A stretch of DNA of 64,000 nucleotides. Origin: Klebsiella michiganensis. GTDB taxonomy: Bacteria > Pseudomonadota > Gammaproteobacteria > Enterobacterales > Enterobacteriaceae. The translations under genes and the position numbers were made by a program. The notes under the pieces are model-generated. The model was not told the origin of the DNA, did not search any database, and saw only the letters and a program-made list of their open reading frames with translations. Positions 48,714 to 59,979 of the stretch are shown here, in pieces. The DNA lies in contig NZ_PRDB01000010.1 of assembly GCF_002925905.1 (NCBI RefSeq), positions 1-64,000 on the forward strand, given 5' to 3'. The first letter of the stretch is position 1. Every line of letters begins with the position of its first letter.

Positions 48714-48751
48714 ATAGGTTTTGCCTATCAATCGTTATTTGAAACGGCTAT
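48714..48751 (-). promoter_or_regulatory. OxyR-like binding site
   Basis: ATAG-N7-CTAT at 48714-48728 matches the OxyR element exactly. A second half-conserved element ATTT-N7-CTAT (48737-48751) follows with a 23-base offset, where OxyR tetramers expect about 22. The position just upstream of the -35 of a peroxidase gene fits activation by OxyR. Confidence 0.6.
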
Positions 48752-48785
48752 TCAGAATAGTCTTTTGCCAAAAAAGCGCAATCTT

Positions 48786-49367
48786 TTACAGTTCACCTTT
48801 TTTCGCCTGCGCCATCATCTGCGGGTAGAAGCGCCAGAACTGCTGCTCAAGACGATCGTAATGGGTATCCAGATCCTGCCAGGAGTCGCGCAGGGCGTCC
48901 AGCCGCGGACGGCGGCTGGCCATACCGTTCAGAACCCGCTGAATAAACGCCATATCCCGATAGCGTTCAAGCCAGCGCTCTGACCACAGGTATTCGTTGA
49001 GATTGACAAAACGCGGCGGGGAATCGGGCAAAATAAACGTGACCTGGGCGTGGGCGTAGCGGACAAACTCCGGCAGCGGCAGCTCGGGCGACAGCTGCGT
49101 CCAGTGGCGTGACAAGAAATGGTCCCACATCACATCCAGCGTAATCGGCGCAACCCGGCGCGTTTCGGGACGAAACCACCCTTTGGCTTCGGTGACTTCG
49201 GGCAGGTTATCCGTCAGTACATCGATCCGGCGGTGCATAAAAATGCCCTCCACGACGTCAGCGGGCCACTCGCCGGCGGGGTCGCCGCGAACGAAATCGG
49301 CCAGTAAATTACCGGAAAGGGAGCTGTCAGCGAGATGGGCGAGGTGCAGGTGTGCGAGAAAATTCAT
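48786..49367 (-). CDS. acpH: ACP phosphodiesterase
   Basis: Cytoplasmic enzyme of 193 aa (formerly YajB) that removes 4'-phosphopantetheine from acyl carrier protein. The HD-like N-terminus [20 protein letters not shown] and the FVRGDP motif carry the metal-binding residues. It is divergent from queA, the same arrangement as in E. coli. Confidence 0.95.
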   Translation of the reverse strand: MNFLAHLHLAHLADSSLSGNLLADFVRGDPAGEWPADVVEGIFMHRRIDVLTDNLPEVTEAKGWFRPETRRVAPITLDVMWDHFLSRHWTQLSPELPLPEFVRYAHAQVTFILPDSPPRFVNLNEYLWSERWLERYRDMAFIQRVLNGMASRRPRLDALRDSWQDLDTHYDRLEQQFWRFYPQMMAQAKKGEL

Positions 49368-49458
49368 GCGATTCGTTATCCGGATACGGCTAGTTGTTGC
49401 AGCGAAGAGGTGTGAGCACTAGACTAAGCCGCCTGTTTTTAAGTCATGAGTATATGCC

Positions 49459-50523
49459 ATGCGCGTCGCTGATTTCTCCTTTGAATTACCCGAATCCCTG
49501 ATTGCCCACTATCCCATGCCCGAGCGCAGCAGCTGCCGCTTGCTGTCATTAGACGGGCCGACGGGCGCGCTGACGCACGGTACTTTCACCGATTTACTCG
49601 ACAAGCTCAACCTTGGCGATCTGCTGGTTTTTAATAATACCCGCGTGATCCCGGCCCGCCTGTTTGGCCGTAAAGCCAGCGGCGGCAAGATTGAGGTGCT
49701 GGTCGAGCGCATGCTCGATGATAAACGTATTCTGGCACATATTCGCGCGTCTAAAGCGCCGAAACCGGGCGCGGCGCTGCTGCTCGGCGACGATGAAAGC
49801 ATTAAAGCGACCATGGTAGCGCGCCACGACGCGCTGTTTGAAGTTGAGTTCGACGACGCGCGCAGCGTGCTGGACATTCTCAACGCTATCGGCCATATGC
49901 CGCTGCCGCCGTACATCGATCGTCCTGACGAAGACGCCGACCGCGAGCTGTATCAGACCGTATACAGCGAAAAACCGGGTGCCGTCGCGGCGCCAACCGC
50001 CGGCCTGCACTTTGATGAGCCGATGCTGGCGAAGCTTCGCGAAAAGGGCGTTGAGATGGCGTTCGTCACGCTGCACGTGGGGGCAGGAACCTTCCAGCCG
50101 GTACGCGTAGACAGCATTGAAGAGCATATTATGCACTCTGAATATGCGGAAGTGCCGCAGGAGGTGGTCGATGCGGTGCTGGCGGCAAAAGCGCGCGGCA
50201 GCCGGGTGATTGCGGTGGGCACGACCTCGGTGCGTTCGCTGGAAAGCGCGGCGCAGGCGGCGAAAAACGACCTGATTGAGCCTTTCTTCGGCGATACGCA
50301 GATTTTCATTTACCCGGGCTATCAGTACAAAGTCATTGATGCGCTGGTGACCAACTTCCATCTGCCTGAATCCACGCTGATTATGCTGGTTTCCGCATTT
50401 GCCGGCTATCAGCACACCATGAACGCCTATAAGGCTGCGGTAGAACAAAAATATCGCTTTTTTAGCTACGGGGACGCGATGTTTATCACGTACAATCCGC
50501 AGGCTATTTTTGAGCGCCCATAA
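49459..50523 (+). CDS. queA: tRNA preQ1(34) S-adenosylmethionine ribosyltransferase-isomerase
   Basis: Adds the ribosyl moiety of SAM to preQ1 in tRNA, giving epoxyqueuosine. The protein has 354 aa with conserved blocks ([50 protein letters not shown] TNFHLPEST). It is followed by tgt, the enzyme that inserts preQ1, with a 109-base gap. Confidence 0.97.
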   Translation: MRVADFSFELPESLIAHYPMPERSSCRLLSLDGPTGALTHGTFTDLLDKLNLGDLLVFNNTRVIPARLFGRKASGGKIEVLVERMLDDKRILAHIRASKAPKPGAALLLGDDESIKATMVARHDALFEVEFDDARSVLDILNAIGHMPLPPYIDRPDEDADRELYQTVYSEKPGAVAAPTAGLHFDEPMLAKLREKGVEMAFVTLHVGAGTFQPVRVDSIEEHIMHSEYAEVPQEVVDAVLAAKARGSRVIAVGTTSVRSLESAAQAAKNDLIEPFFGDTQIFIYPGYQYKVIDALVTNFHLPESTLIMLVSAFAGYQHTMNAYKAAVEQKYRFFSYGDAMFITYNPQAIFERP

Positions 50524-50599
50524 GAAGGCTGTCGCGCTGGCTATTTTGACGCCTTCAGGAATTTATTAGCTATGGAATCATTCCGTAGCGAGTCGTTAA

Positions 50600-51760
<1,161 letters not shown>

Positions 51761-51782
51761 TTTTAATAATGAGGGAATTTCA

Positions 51783-52115
51783 ATGAGCTTTTTTATTTCT
51801 GATGCGGTAGCAGCAACCGGTGGCGCGGCGCAGGGCAGCCCGATGTCTCTGATCCTGATGCTAGTGGTGTTTGGTCTGATTTTTTACTTCATGATCCTGC
51901 GCCCACAGCAGAAACGCACCAAGGAACATAAAAACCTGATGAACTCCATTGCCAAAGGCGATGAAGTACTGACCAACGGTGGCCTGGTTGGGCGCGTCAC
52001 TAAAGTCGCGGAAAGCGGCTACATCGCTATCGCGCTGAACGATACCACTGAAGTGGTCATCAAACGTGACTTCGTAGCTGCCGTTCTGCCGAAAGGCACC
52101 ATGAAGGCGCTGTAA
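51783..52115 (+). CDS. yajC: Sec translocon accessory protein YajC
   Basis: Single-pass inner-membrane protein of 110 aa that associates with SecDF. The hydrophobic helix (SLILMLVVFGLIFYFMIL) is followed by the basic RPQQKRTKEHK and a small beta domain. The start is the ATG at 51783 with GAGGGAA upstream; the in-frame ATG at 51753 overlaps the tgt end and is rejected. Confidence 0.97.
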   Translation: MSFFISDAVAATGGAAQGSPMSLILMLVVFGLIFYFMILRPQQKRTKEHKNLMNSIAKGDEVLTNGGLVGRVTKVAESGYIAIALNDTTEVVIKRDFVAAVLPKGTMKAL

Positions 52116-52142
52116 TTACCCATTTTCCCTAAGGGAACTGCC

Positions 52143-53990
52143 GTGTTAAACCGTTATCCTTTGTGGAAGTACGTCATGCTGGTCGTCGTCATTGTCGTCG
52201 GCTTAGTGTATGCGCTTCCCAACCTGTATGGTGAGGATCCGGCCGTTCAAATCACTGGCGCGCGCGGCGTCGCCGCCAGTGAGCAAACGCTGATCCAGGT
52301 CCAGAAAACACTACAAGAAGAAAAAATTACCGCGAAGTCTGTGGCACTGGAAGAGGGCGCAATTCTTGCGCGCTTCGACACCACTGATATCCAGCTGCGC
52401 GCGCGCGAAGCGCTGATGGGCGTGCTGGGTGACAAATACGTCGTGGCGCTTAACCTTGCTCCGGCAACCCCACGCTGGCTGGCGGCCCTGTATGCCGAGC
52501 CGATGAAGCTGGGTCTTGATCTGCGCGGCGGCGTGCACTTCCTGATGGAAGTCGACATGGATACCGCGCTGGGCAAACTGCAGGAACAAAATATCGACAG
52601 CCTGCGCAGCGAACTGCGTGATAAAGGCATTCCTTACGCGACCGTGCGTAAAGAAGACAACTACGGCCTGAGCATCGCTTTCCGCGACAGCGCCGCGCGC
52701 GACCAGGCTATCTCATACCTTAGCCCTCGTCACCGCGATCTGGTTATCTCCACTCAGGGCAGCACTGGCCTGAAAGCCGTGATGACCGACGACCGTCTGA
52801 AAGAAGCTCGCGAATATGCCGTTCAGCAGAACATCAATATCCTGCGTAACCGTGTAAACCAGCTGGGCGTTGCCGAACCTCTGGTTCAGCGTCAGGGCGC
52901 CGACCGTATTGTGGTTGAACTGCCGGGTATCCAGGACACCGCGCGTGCGAAAGAGATCCTCGGCGCGACCGCGACCCTGGAATTCCGTCTGGTTAACACT
53001 AACGTTGATAGCGCCGCGGCCGCCGCCGGTCGCGTTCCGGGCGACTCTGAAGTGAAATATACCCGCGAAGGCCAGCCGGTTGTGCTGTACAAGCGCGTCA
53101 TCCTCACCGGTGACCACATCACCGACTCGACGTCGAGCATGGATGAGTACAACCAGGCGCAGGTTAACATCTCCCTGGATAGCGCTGGCGGCAACATCAT
53201 GTCTAACTTCACCAAGGACAACATCGGTAAACCGATGGCGACCCTGTTTGTGGAGTACAAAGACAGCGGGAAGAAAGATGCCAACGGGCGCGCGATTCTG
53301 GCGAAAGAGGAAGAGGTGATTAACATCGCCAACATCCAGTCTCGTCTGGGTAACAGCTTCCGTATTACCGGCATCAGCAACCCGACCGAAGCGCGCCAGC
53401 TCTCCCTGCTGCTGCGTGCAGGCGCGCTGATTGCGCCGATTCAGATTGTTGAAGAACGGACCATCGGTCCAACCCTCGGTATGCAGAACATCAAGCAGGG
53501 CCTGGAAGCGTGTCTGGCCGGTCTGGTGGTCTCCATCCTGTTTATGATCTTCTTCTACAAGAAGTTCGGCCTGATTGCGACCTCTGCGCTGGTGGCTAAC
53601 CTGGTGCTGATTGTCGGCATTATGTCCCTGATTCCGGGGGCGACGCTGACCATGCCGGGGATTGCGGGGATCGTGTTAACCCTTGCGGTGGCGGTCGATG
53701 CGAACGTTCTGATTAACGAACGTATTAAAGAAGAGCTGAGCAACGGGCGCTCCGTGCAGCAGGCGATTGACGAAGGTTATCGCGGCGCGTTCAGCTCCAT
53801 CTTTGATGCCAACATTACGACGCTTATCAAAGTCATTATCCTGTACGCGGTCGGTACCGGTGCCATTAAAGGGTTTGCGATTACCACCGGTATCGGTATT
53901 GCGACCTCAATGTTTACCGCTATCGTCGGCACCCGTGCCATCGTGAACCTGCTGTACGGCGGCAAGCGCGTTAAAAAGCTGTCTATCTGA
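52143..53990 (+). CDS. secD: Protein translocase subunit SecD
   Basis: RND-type inner-membrane protein of 615 aa that uses the proton gradient to aid late stages of Sec export. One N-terminal helix, a large periplasmic P1 domain with the D1-D2 motif [15 protein letters not shown], and five C-terminal helices carrying [14 protein letters not shown] are seen. It lies 27 bases after yajC and 10 bases before secF. Confidence 0.98.
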   Translation: MLNRYPLWKYVMLVVVIVVGLVYALPNLYGEDPAVQITGARGVAASEQTLIQVQKTLQEEKITAKSVALEEGAILARFDTTDIQLRAREALMGVLGDKYVVALNLAPATPRWLAALYAEPMKLGLDLRGGVHFLMEVDMDTALGKLQEQNIDSLRSELRDKGIPYATVRKEDNYGLSIAFRDSAARDQAISYLSPRHRDLVISTQGSTGLKAVMTDDRLKEAREYAVQQNINILRNRVNQLGVAEPLVQRQGADRIVVELPGIQDTARAKEILGATATLEFRLVNTNVDSAAAAAGRVPGDSEVKYTREGQPVVLYKRVILTGDHITDSTSSMDEYNQAQVNISLDSAGGNIMSNFTKDNIGKPMATLFVEYKDSGKKDANGRAILAKEEEVINIANIQSRLGNSFRITGISNPTEARQLSLLLRAGALIAPIQIVEERTIGPTLGMQNIKQGLEACLAGLVVSILFMIFFYKKFGLIATSALVANLVLIVGIMSLIPGATLTMPGIAGIVLTLAVAVDANVLINERIKEELSNGRSVQQAIDEGYRGAFSSIFDANITTLIKVIILYAVGTGAIKGFAITTGIGIATSMFTAIVGTRAIVNLLYGGKRVKKLSI

Positions 53991-54000
53991 GGAGTGCGTT

Positions 54001-54972
54001 GTGGCACAGGAATATACTGTTGAACAATTGAACCACGGCCGTAAAGTCTGGGACTTTATGCGCTGGGACTACTGGGCTTTCGGCATTTCAGGTTTTCTGC
54101 TGATTTTGTCCATCGCTATTATTGGCGTGCGCGGGTTTAACTGGGGTCTGGATTTCACCGGCGGTACGGTGATTGAGATTACCCTCGAAAAACCTGTCGA
54201 TATGGATCAGGTGCGTCAGTCGCTGCAGAAGGCGGGCTTTGAAGAGCCGCAGCTGCAAAACTTCGGCAGCAGCCGCGACATCATGGTGCGTATGCCGCCG
54301 GTGCATGACGCCAACGGCAGCCAGGAGCTGGGCAGCAAGGTCGTTAGCGTGATTAACGACTCGACCAGCCAGAACGCGACGGTCAAACGTATTGAGTTTG
54401 TGGGGCCGAGCGTTGGCGCGGACCTTGCGCAGACCGGCGCGCTGGCGCTGATAGCCGCGCTGGTATGTATCCTGATCTACGTCGGCTTCCGCTTTGAGTG
54501 GCGTCTGGCGGCAGGGGTGGTTATCGCGCTGGCGCACGACGTGGTGATCACCATGGGCGTGCTGTCGCTACTGCATATCGAGATCGACCTGACCATTGTG
54601 GCCTCGTTGATGTCGGTTATCGGCTACTCGCTGAACGACAGTATCGTGGTATCCGACCGTATTCGTGAAAACTTCCGCAAGATTCGCCGCGGTACGCCGT
54701 ACGAAATCTTTAACGTGTCGTTGACGCAAACGCTGCACCGTACCTTGATCACCTCCGGGACAACCTTGATGGTTATCCTGATGCTGTACCTCTTCGGCGG
54801 TCCGATTCTGGAAGGCTTCTCGCTGACCATGCTCATCGGTGTCTCCATCGGTACGGCTTCTTCTATCTACGTCGCGTCCGCGCTGGCGCTGAAGCTGGGC
54901 ATGAAGCGCGAGCACATGCTGCAGCAGAAAGTCGAGAAAGAAGGGGCGGATCAGCCGTCAATTCTGCCGTAA
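54001..54972 (+). CDS. secF: Protein translocase subunit SecF
   Basis: Partner of SecD, 323 aa with six membrane segments. The motif [15 protein letters not shown] follows the first helix, and the conserved [16 protein letters not shown] is in helix 4. The start is GTG with GAGGAG upstream, 10 bases after the secD stop. It is the last gene of the group and ends in a terminator. Confidence 0.98.
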   Translation: MAQEYTVEQLNHGRKVWDFMRWDYWAFGISGFLLILSIAIIGVRGFNWGLDFTGGTVIEITLEKPVDMDQVRQSLQKAGFEEPQLQNFGSSRDIMVRMPPVHDANGSQELGSKVVSVINDSTSQNATVKRIEFVGPSVGADLAQTGALALIAALVCILIYVGFRFEWRLAAGVVIALAHDVVITMGVLSLLHIEIDLTIVASLMSVIGYSLNDSIVVSDRIRENFRKIRRGTPYEIFNVSLTQTLHRTLITSGTTLMVILMLYLFGGPILEGFSLTMLIGVSIGTASSIYVASALALKLGMKREHMLQQKVEKEGADQPSILP

Positions 54973-54995
54973 GGCAATCGCGTAGCGATAAAACG

Positions 54996-55025
54996 AATCC
55001 CGGTCGCAAGGCCGGGATTTTTTTA
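54996..55025 (+). terminator. Terminator after secF
   Basis: AATCCCGG/CCGGGATT stem (54996-55003, 55012-55019) with an 8-base loop, followed by T6. Confidence 0.93.
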
Positions 55026-55088
55026 TTACAGCCGCCCGGATTTTGGTTACTCTCCCGTATCAGCACGCAATGACATGGAGAAATGCCG

Positions 55089-56480
55089 ATGGCTGTCGTA
55101 ACGCTTTCCACCGTTCCTCAACCCCCGCTCTGGCACGATGTGCCTTCCGTTACGCTTAACGACGACACGCTGCGGCTGCGCAAGTCCAGGGTGCTGGCAA
55201 ATATGCGTCAGTCCGGCGTAGACACGCTTATCGTCTATGCCGACAAAGAGCACGGCGGCAACTTTGAGTATCTCACCGGCTTTATTCCCCGTTTCGAAGA
55301 GGCGCTGCTGGTGCTGCATCGGGACGGTGAAGCGGTGCTGGTGCTGGGTAACGAGAATCTCAAGCTGGCAGGCCATGCCCGGCTGGAAAACCGTGTGATT
55401 CACGCCCCGTGGTTTTCGCTGCCCAATCAGCCGATGGAAACCGGTAAAACGCTGGCTCAGCGGCTTCAGGAGGCAGGCGTTGCGGCGGAAAACCGAATTG
55501 GCCTGGCGGGCTGGAAGCTCTTTACCGGCGCGGCGGATGACCGCGCGCAGATGTTCGATCTGCCTGCCTTTATCGTGGACGCTATTCGCCAGGCCGCCGG
55601 CCCGCAGGCAAGATTAACTAACGCCACCGGCATTTTTATCGACCCGGCAAGCGGAGCGCGAGTCACCAATAATGCCAACGAGCTGGCGCACTATGAGTAC
55701 GGCGCAAATCTGGCTTCCACCGCGATTCTCACCGCGCTTAACGCCGTTGCGCCGGGTAAAACGGAAAAGCAAATCGGCGCGCTGCTGGCGGCGGAAGGGC
55801 AGCCTAATAGCGTGGTGATGATTGCCGCTACCGGCGAGCGCTTCGCCTGGGCGAATCTTTATCCGGGCGATAAGGTGATTCAGCGCGGAGATAAATTCTC
55901 GCTGACCACCGGCTTCAAAGGCGGCCTGAGCAGCCGCGCCGCCTACGTGGTGGCCGATGAGAGCGAACTGGCGCCCGAGGTGGCTGATTATCTCGAGGTC
56001 GTGGCGAAGCCCTATTTCAACGCGGTGGTGAACTGGCTGGAAAATCTGCGCATCGGCATGCGCGGCGGCGATATGTATGCGCTGATAGAGCAGGCGTTGC
56101 CGAAGGCGGAATATCACTGGCACCTGAATCCGGGGCATCTGGTCGCGGATGAGGAGTGGCTCTGTTCGCCCATTGGCCCCCATTCAACCGCCTGCCTGCA
56201 AAGCGGGATGATACTGCAAATCGACATCATTCCTTCCCGCCCGGGCTACGGCGGCGCAAGCATTGAAGATACCGTGGCGCTTGCCGATAGCGCGTTGCGT
56301 CGGGAGCTGGCGCAGCGCTATCCCGAACTCTGGCAGCGTATCGTCGCCCGGCGCTTGTATATCGGCGAGCAGCTTGGCATTGTGCTTCCTGAAGAGGTGC
56401 TGCCATTTTCCAGTACCGTGGGATACCTGCGTCCGTGGCTGCTGAGTCCCGAGCGCGCGCTGGTGTGCGCACCATACTGA
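55089..56480 (+). CDS. M24 (creatinase/prolidase-fold) protein with altered metal site
   Basis: Protein of 463 aa with a creatinase-like N-terminal domain (RVLANMRQSGVDTLIVYAD; FEYLTGFIPRFEEALLVL) and an M24 pita-bread C-terminal domain. Of the five usual metal ligands, the two Asp are replaced (DKFSLTTGFKGGLSSRAAYV), one Glu appears as Asp (LQIDIIP), and the His (NPGHLV) and last Glu (IEDTV) remain. It may be a non-peptidase member. The ATG at 55089 is eight bases from GGAG; the ATG at 55083 is too close. E. coli has yajD near here. Confidence 0.78.
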   Translation: MAVVTLSTVPQPPLWHDVPSVTLNDDTLRLRKSRVLANMRQSGVDTLIVYADKEHGGNFEYLTGFIPRFEEALLVLHRDGEAVLVLGNENLKLAGHARLENRVIHAPWFSLPNQPMETGKTLAQRLQEAGVAAENRIGLAGWKLFTGAADDRAQMFDLPAFIVDAIRQAAGPQARLTNATGIFIDPASGARVTNNANELAHYEYGANLASTAILTALNAVAPGKTEKQIGALLAAEGQPNSVVMIAATGERFAWANLYPGDKVIQRGDKFSLTTGFKGGLSSRAAYVVADESELAPEVADYLEVVAKPYFNAVVNWLENLRIGMRGGDMYALIEQALPKAEYHWHLNPGHLVADEEWLCSPIGPHSTACLQSGMILQIDIIPSRPGYGGASIEDTVALADSALRRELAQRYPELWQRIVARRLYIGEQLGIVLPEEVLPFSSTVGYLRPWLLSPERALVCAPY

Positions 56481-56544
56481 CACAATGCTGTCAGTAGGCC
56501 TGTCTTACACTCCTCCTGAACCCAAACAATGGACAGGAGGATGT

Positions 56545-56910
56545 ATGAACAACGTAATTAACTGGTTTGAGATCCCGGTTGCGGAGATGGATCGTGCCGT
56601 GGCGTTTTACGAGCCGGTGATGCAGGTGACGCTGCGTCGGGAAAAAATGGATTGCATCGAGATGGCCGTTTTCCCGCATGAGGATCCGGCTCCCGGCGGC
56701 GCGCTGGCAAAGTTCGATGGCGTTAAGCCCTCCGATCAGGGATGTATTATCTATCTGCATACTGACAATCTGGCGGCCACGCTCGATCGCGTCAACTCGG
56801 CGGGCGGAAGCTGCGTGTTTGGCCCCCTTGAGCTGGCGGACGATATCGGCACGATTGCCCTGTTTATTGACAGTGAGGGTAATCGGATTGGCCTTCACCA
56901 ACCCGCGTAA
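56545..56910 (+). CDS. VOC-family protein (glyoxalase/bleomycin resistance fold)
   Basis: Small cytoplasmic protein of 121 aa with the paired beta-alpha-beta-beta-beta modules of the vicinal-oxygen-chelate superfamily (NWFEIPVAEMDRAVAFYEPVM; FIDSEGNRIGLHQP). Substrate and metal use are unknown. The start at 56545 has an ideal AGGAGG seven bases upstream. The WYL regulator gene begins 14 bases downstream, so the two probably form an operon. Confidence 0.85.
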   Translation: MNNVINWFEIPVAEMDRAVAFYEPVMQVTLRREKMDCIEMAVFPHEDPAPGGALAKFDGVKPSDQGCIIYLHTDNLAATLDRVNSAGGSCVFGPLELADDIGTIALFIDSEGNRIGLHQPA

Positions 56911-56924
56911 ATGAGACAACAGAA

Positions 56925-57614
56925 ATGAGCCGACGCGCCGACCGCCTTTTTCAAATCGTCCAGATCCTGCGCGGGAGGAGATTAACCACCGCCGGGCTGC
57001 TGGCCGAGCGGCTCGGCGTGTCAGAGCGCACCATCTACCGCGACATTCGCGACCTCTCGCTCTCCGGCGTCCCGGTTGAGGGGGAAGCCGGGAGCGGCTA
57101 CCGGCTGCTGGCAGGCTATGACCTACCGCCGCTGATGCTAACAACCCAGGAATCGGAAGCGCTGATGGCCGCTATACGGCTGCTGCAAACCTGGGGCGGC
57201 GCCTCGCTGTCCCAGGCGCTGGAGTCGGCGCAGGAAAAAGTGCTGGCTATTTTGCCTGCCGAGAGCCGGCGCAAGGCGGAGCAGTCGCGCGTGTTCGCAC
57301 CGGACTTTGGTGCGCAGGGCTATAGTAAAGATCAGTTTGATATAGTGCATCGGGCAGTCTCCGCCCAGCAGGCGCTGGGGCTGCGCTATCGCGATGAAGC
57401 GGGAAACGTGTCGCAGCGTGACGTACTGCCGCTGGGGCTTTTTTTCTGGGGCGAGCGCTGGCTGCTGGTGACCTGGTGCGAACTGCGGGAAGATTATCGC
57501 TGTTTTCGCCTTGACCGCTGCCTGGAGATTTCCGCCACCGGGCGTCATTTCAGCGAACGAGCCGATCGCTCATTGAGTGATTTCTTGCGTAAGGTGAGAT
57601 GCGAAGAGCGTTAG
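56925..57614 (+). CDS. YafY-type HTH/WYL-domain regulator
   Basis: Protein of 229 aa with an N-terminal winged helix-turn-helix of the DeoR type (ADRLFQIVQILRGRRLTTAG; SERTIYRDIRDLSLSGVPVEG) and a C-terminal WYL effector domain (VLPLGLFFWGERWLLVTWCE). It probably regulates itself and the VOC gene just upstream. WYL domains often sense small ligands or nucleic acids; the ligand is unknown. Confidence 0.87.
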   Translation: MSRRADRLFQIVQILRGRRLTTAGLLAERLGVSERTIYRDIRDLSLSGVPVEGEAGSGYRLLAGYDLPPLMLTTQESEALMAAIRLLQTWGGASLSQALESAQEKVLAILPAESRRKAEQSRVFAPDFGAQGYSKDQFDIVHRAVSAQQALGLRYRDEAGNVSQRDVLPLGLFFWGERWLLVTWCELREDYRCFRLDRCLEISATGRHFSERADRSLSDFLRKVRCEER

Positions 57615-57619
57615 CTTTT

Positions 57620-57649
57620 ATGATCCCCGGCGTAGTTGCCGGGGATCAT
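57620..57649. terminator. Bidirectional terminator before tsx
   Basis: Perfect 12-base stem ATGATCCCCGGC/GCCGGGGATCAT with a 6-base loop between the convergent WYL regulator and tsx genes. Confidence 0.85.
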
Positions 57650-57657
57650 CGAGCCGA

Positions 57658-58542
57658 TTAGAAGTTGTAGCCGACCACGAAGTAACCACCCCAGCCGGTA
57701 GAACGGACGTTAAAGTCGCCGTCGCCGAAGTTCAGCTTCGCGTCATCCGCCCACTGGCCGCCGTTGTGGAAGTAACGCGCCACGACGGAGTAGTGCCAGT
57801 GATCGTAGTTCAGCGCCAGGATATGGCTGGACGCGATGGAGTTGCTGGTGCGTGAATGCTTACCGTTCAAATCATAAGCGTTGTCATCGCCCAGATCGGA
57901 GCCCCAGTCAAAGTTGGTGAAGCCGATATAGCTCAGTGAACCGCCCCACAGGTCGGTCAGCGGCACGAAGTATTTCACTTTGAAGCGGTAGCCGTCCCAC
58001 TCGTTCTCGTTTGATGCGCCATAGTTTTGCCACTGATATTTCGCATAGACGTTGAGCGAGAGGCTCATCGGCAGGCCGGTATCGATATCGGTACCCAGAC
58101 CCATATACCAGGTGCTCTGACGACCGGACTTGTTGCGGCCCATGTCGTAGATATAGTTGTTAGCGAAATACCACTCTTTGAACGGGCCGAAGCTGAGGTC
58201 GGTACCGGTCAGTTTGTCGATGGAGAAGCGCGGCTCAATTTCCATAAACAGCGGGGAACCGTGGTTCCAGATACCTTTCGCGTTGGTGTTACCACCGAAG
58301 AATACCGGAGCATCCATATAGCCATAGAAATCAAACCAGTCTTTCTTGGCGAACGCTTCATATTCCAGATAAGTATCGTTACGGATCTGCGGCCCAAAAC
58401 GAGTGTGGTAGCTGCCCACCACGTTTACACTCTGGTGCCACCAATCAGACAGGTATTGCGGTTTGTCGTTTTCTGCCGCGCTGGCAGAGAAAGATGCGGA
58501 GAGCGCCAGAGCTGCGCCGGCTGCCAGTAATGTTTTTTTCAT
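57658..58542 (-). CDS. tsx: Nucleoside-specific outer-membrane channel Tsx
   Basis: Outer-membrane 12-stranded beta barrel of 294 aa for uptake of nucleosides; it is also a phage and colicin receptor in E. coli. A signal peptide ([19 protein letters not shown]) is present, as are many aromatic beta strands and a terminal Phe (FVVGYNF) as needed for BAM recognition. It is monocistronic, between terminators, with an extended control region upstream. Confidence 0.97.
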   Translation of the reverse strand: MKKTLLAAGAALALSASFSASAAENDKPQYLSDWWHQSVNVVGSYHTRFGPQIRNDTYLEYEAFAKKDWFDFYGYMDAPVFFGGNTNAKGIWNHGSPLFMEIEPRFSIDKLTGTDLSFGPFKEWYFANNYIYDMGRNKSGRQSTWYMGLGTDIDTGLPMSLSLNVYAKYQWQNYGASNENEWDGYRFKVKYFVPLTDLWGGSLSYIGFTNFDWGSDLGDDNAYDLNGKHSRTSNSIASSHILALNYDHWHYSVVARYFHNGGQWADDAKLNFGDGDFNVRSTGWGGYFVVGYNF

Positions 58543-58627
58543 AATGATGCCACTGTTTAAATTAAGCCTGAAGGCGTTAAAAGAAGCGCCGAAGCGTTTC
58601 TAAATATTTCGTATTTCTGTGGCGTCT

Positions 58628-58669
58628 ATTATAGGAATCATTGCTCACAAAAATATGTGTTGTTTCACA
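58628..58669 (-). promoter_or_regulatory. tsx promoter with CRP-like site
   Basis: On the minus strand a perfect -10 TATAAT (58628-58633) is preceded by TGTGA-AACAAC-ACATA (58654-58669), whose centre lies about 41 bases upstream of the likely transcript start. This is the class II CRP position known for E. coli tsx P2. CytR sites may overlap upstream. The rest of the 296-base gap 58543-58838 shows no gene. Confidence 0.6.
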
Positions 58670-58838
58670 TAACGAACACATGCGTAATCGATTGCGTTCA
58701 CGATTTTATGCATTTCTTGCGGGAATGCCACCGAAATTCATAAATTCTGGCAATTTTTAGTGAACTGAATGGAAAATCTGTAAGTGGATTAGCATGAGGG
58801 GAGGGGAGCCGGATGTTCAGGGCATCCGGCTGAGGGCG

Positions 58839-59378
58839 TTACGGCGTGTTTGCGGGCTGGATATCGTGGATGCGGACAAAGCCAACCTGCTCGGGCGTGC
58901 CATTCAGGCGTAGCGGAATATCGACGTCGCTCGGCGCCAGAACGCTTGCCGGCGCGCTAATCAGCTGATTTTGTACGTTAACTTCCTGATAGCTATCGGT
59001 GGTGCCGCTGATCTGCCCGGAGGCGACCGTCGCGCTAAAGGCCGGCAGCGGATCGTTTGATTCACCCTGGATACGCAGGGTCAGGCGGGTACCGTCGCCA
59101 TCCGGCGCGATATTGAGCAGCGACATGCGCAGCGTACCAATCTGGCTTTTCAGGCGAGCTGGCGTTTTCGCCTCCGGCAGCAGGTATACGCCGCTGTTTG
59201 ATTTCGCGTTCAGAACGTTTTGCTGAGTAATTTTTACCGTTTGCTGATTGAGCTGGGTCATCTCTTTGCTCAGGGTGCTCACGCTCTGGTTCATCTGGCG
59301 GATTTCGCTTTGCTGCGCGCAGGCGCTGAGGGTGAAAATGCTACCCACAATGGCCAGCTTTAAATAACGTCTTGTCAT
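58839..59378 (-). CDS. yajI: Lipoprotein YajI (DUF3251)
   Basis: Protein of 179 aa with a signal peptide and lipobox LSAC (Cys20), then a heptad-like helical stretch (MNQSVSTLSKEMTQLNQQ) and a beta-rich domain. It matches E. coli YajI in position and sequence; its function is unknown. It is divergent from nrdR. Confidence 0.92.
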   Translation of the reverse strand: MTRRYLKLAIVGSIFTLSACAQQSEIRQMNQSVSTLSKEMTQLNQQTVKITQQNVLNAKSNSGVYLLPEAKTPARLKSQIGTLRMSLLNIAPDGDGTRLTLRIQGESNDPLPAFSATVASGQISGTTDSYQEVNVQNQLISAPASVLAPSDVDIPLRLNGTPEQVGFVRIHDIQPANTP

Positions 59379-59501
59379 AGTTGGGATTCCGTTAACAGAG
59401 GATGCTTAATGGTAGACCGATCGGATAATCGCACTATAGATCCTTTGTCTCAAAAGCTCTTTCTTTGTTGTCGGGTCACTTCGCGGTAAACTACCCGTTA
59501 G

Positions 59502-59975
<474 letters not shown>

Positions 59976-59979
59976 GCCC

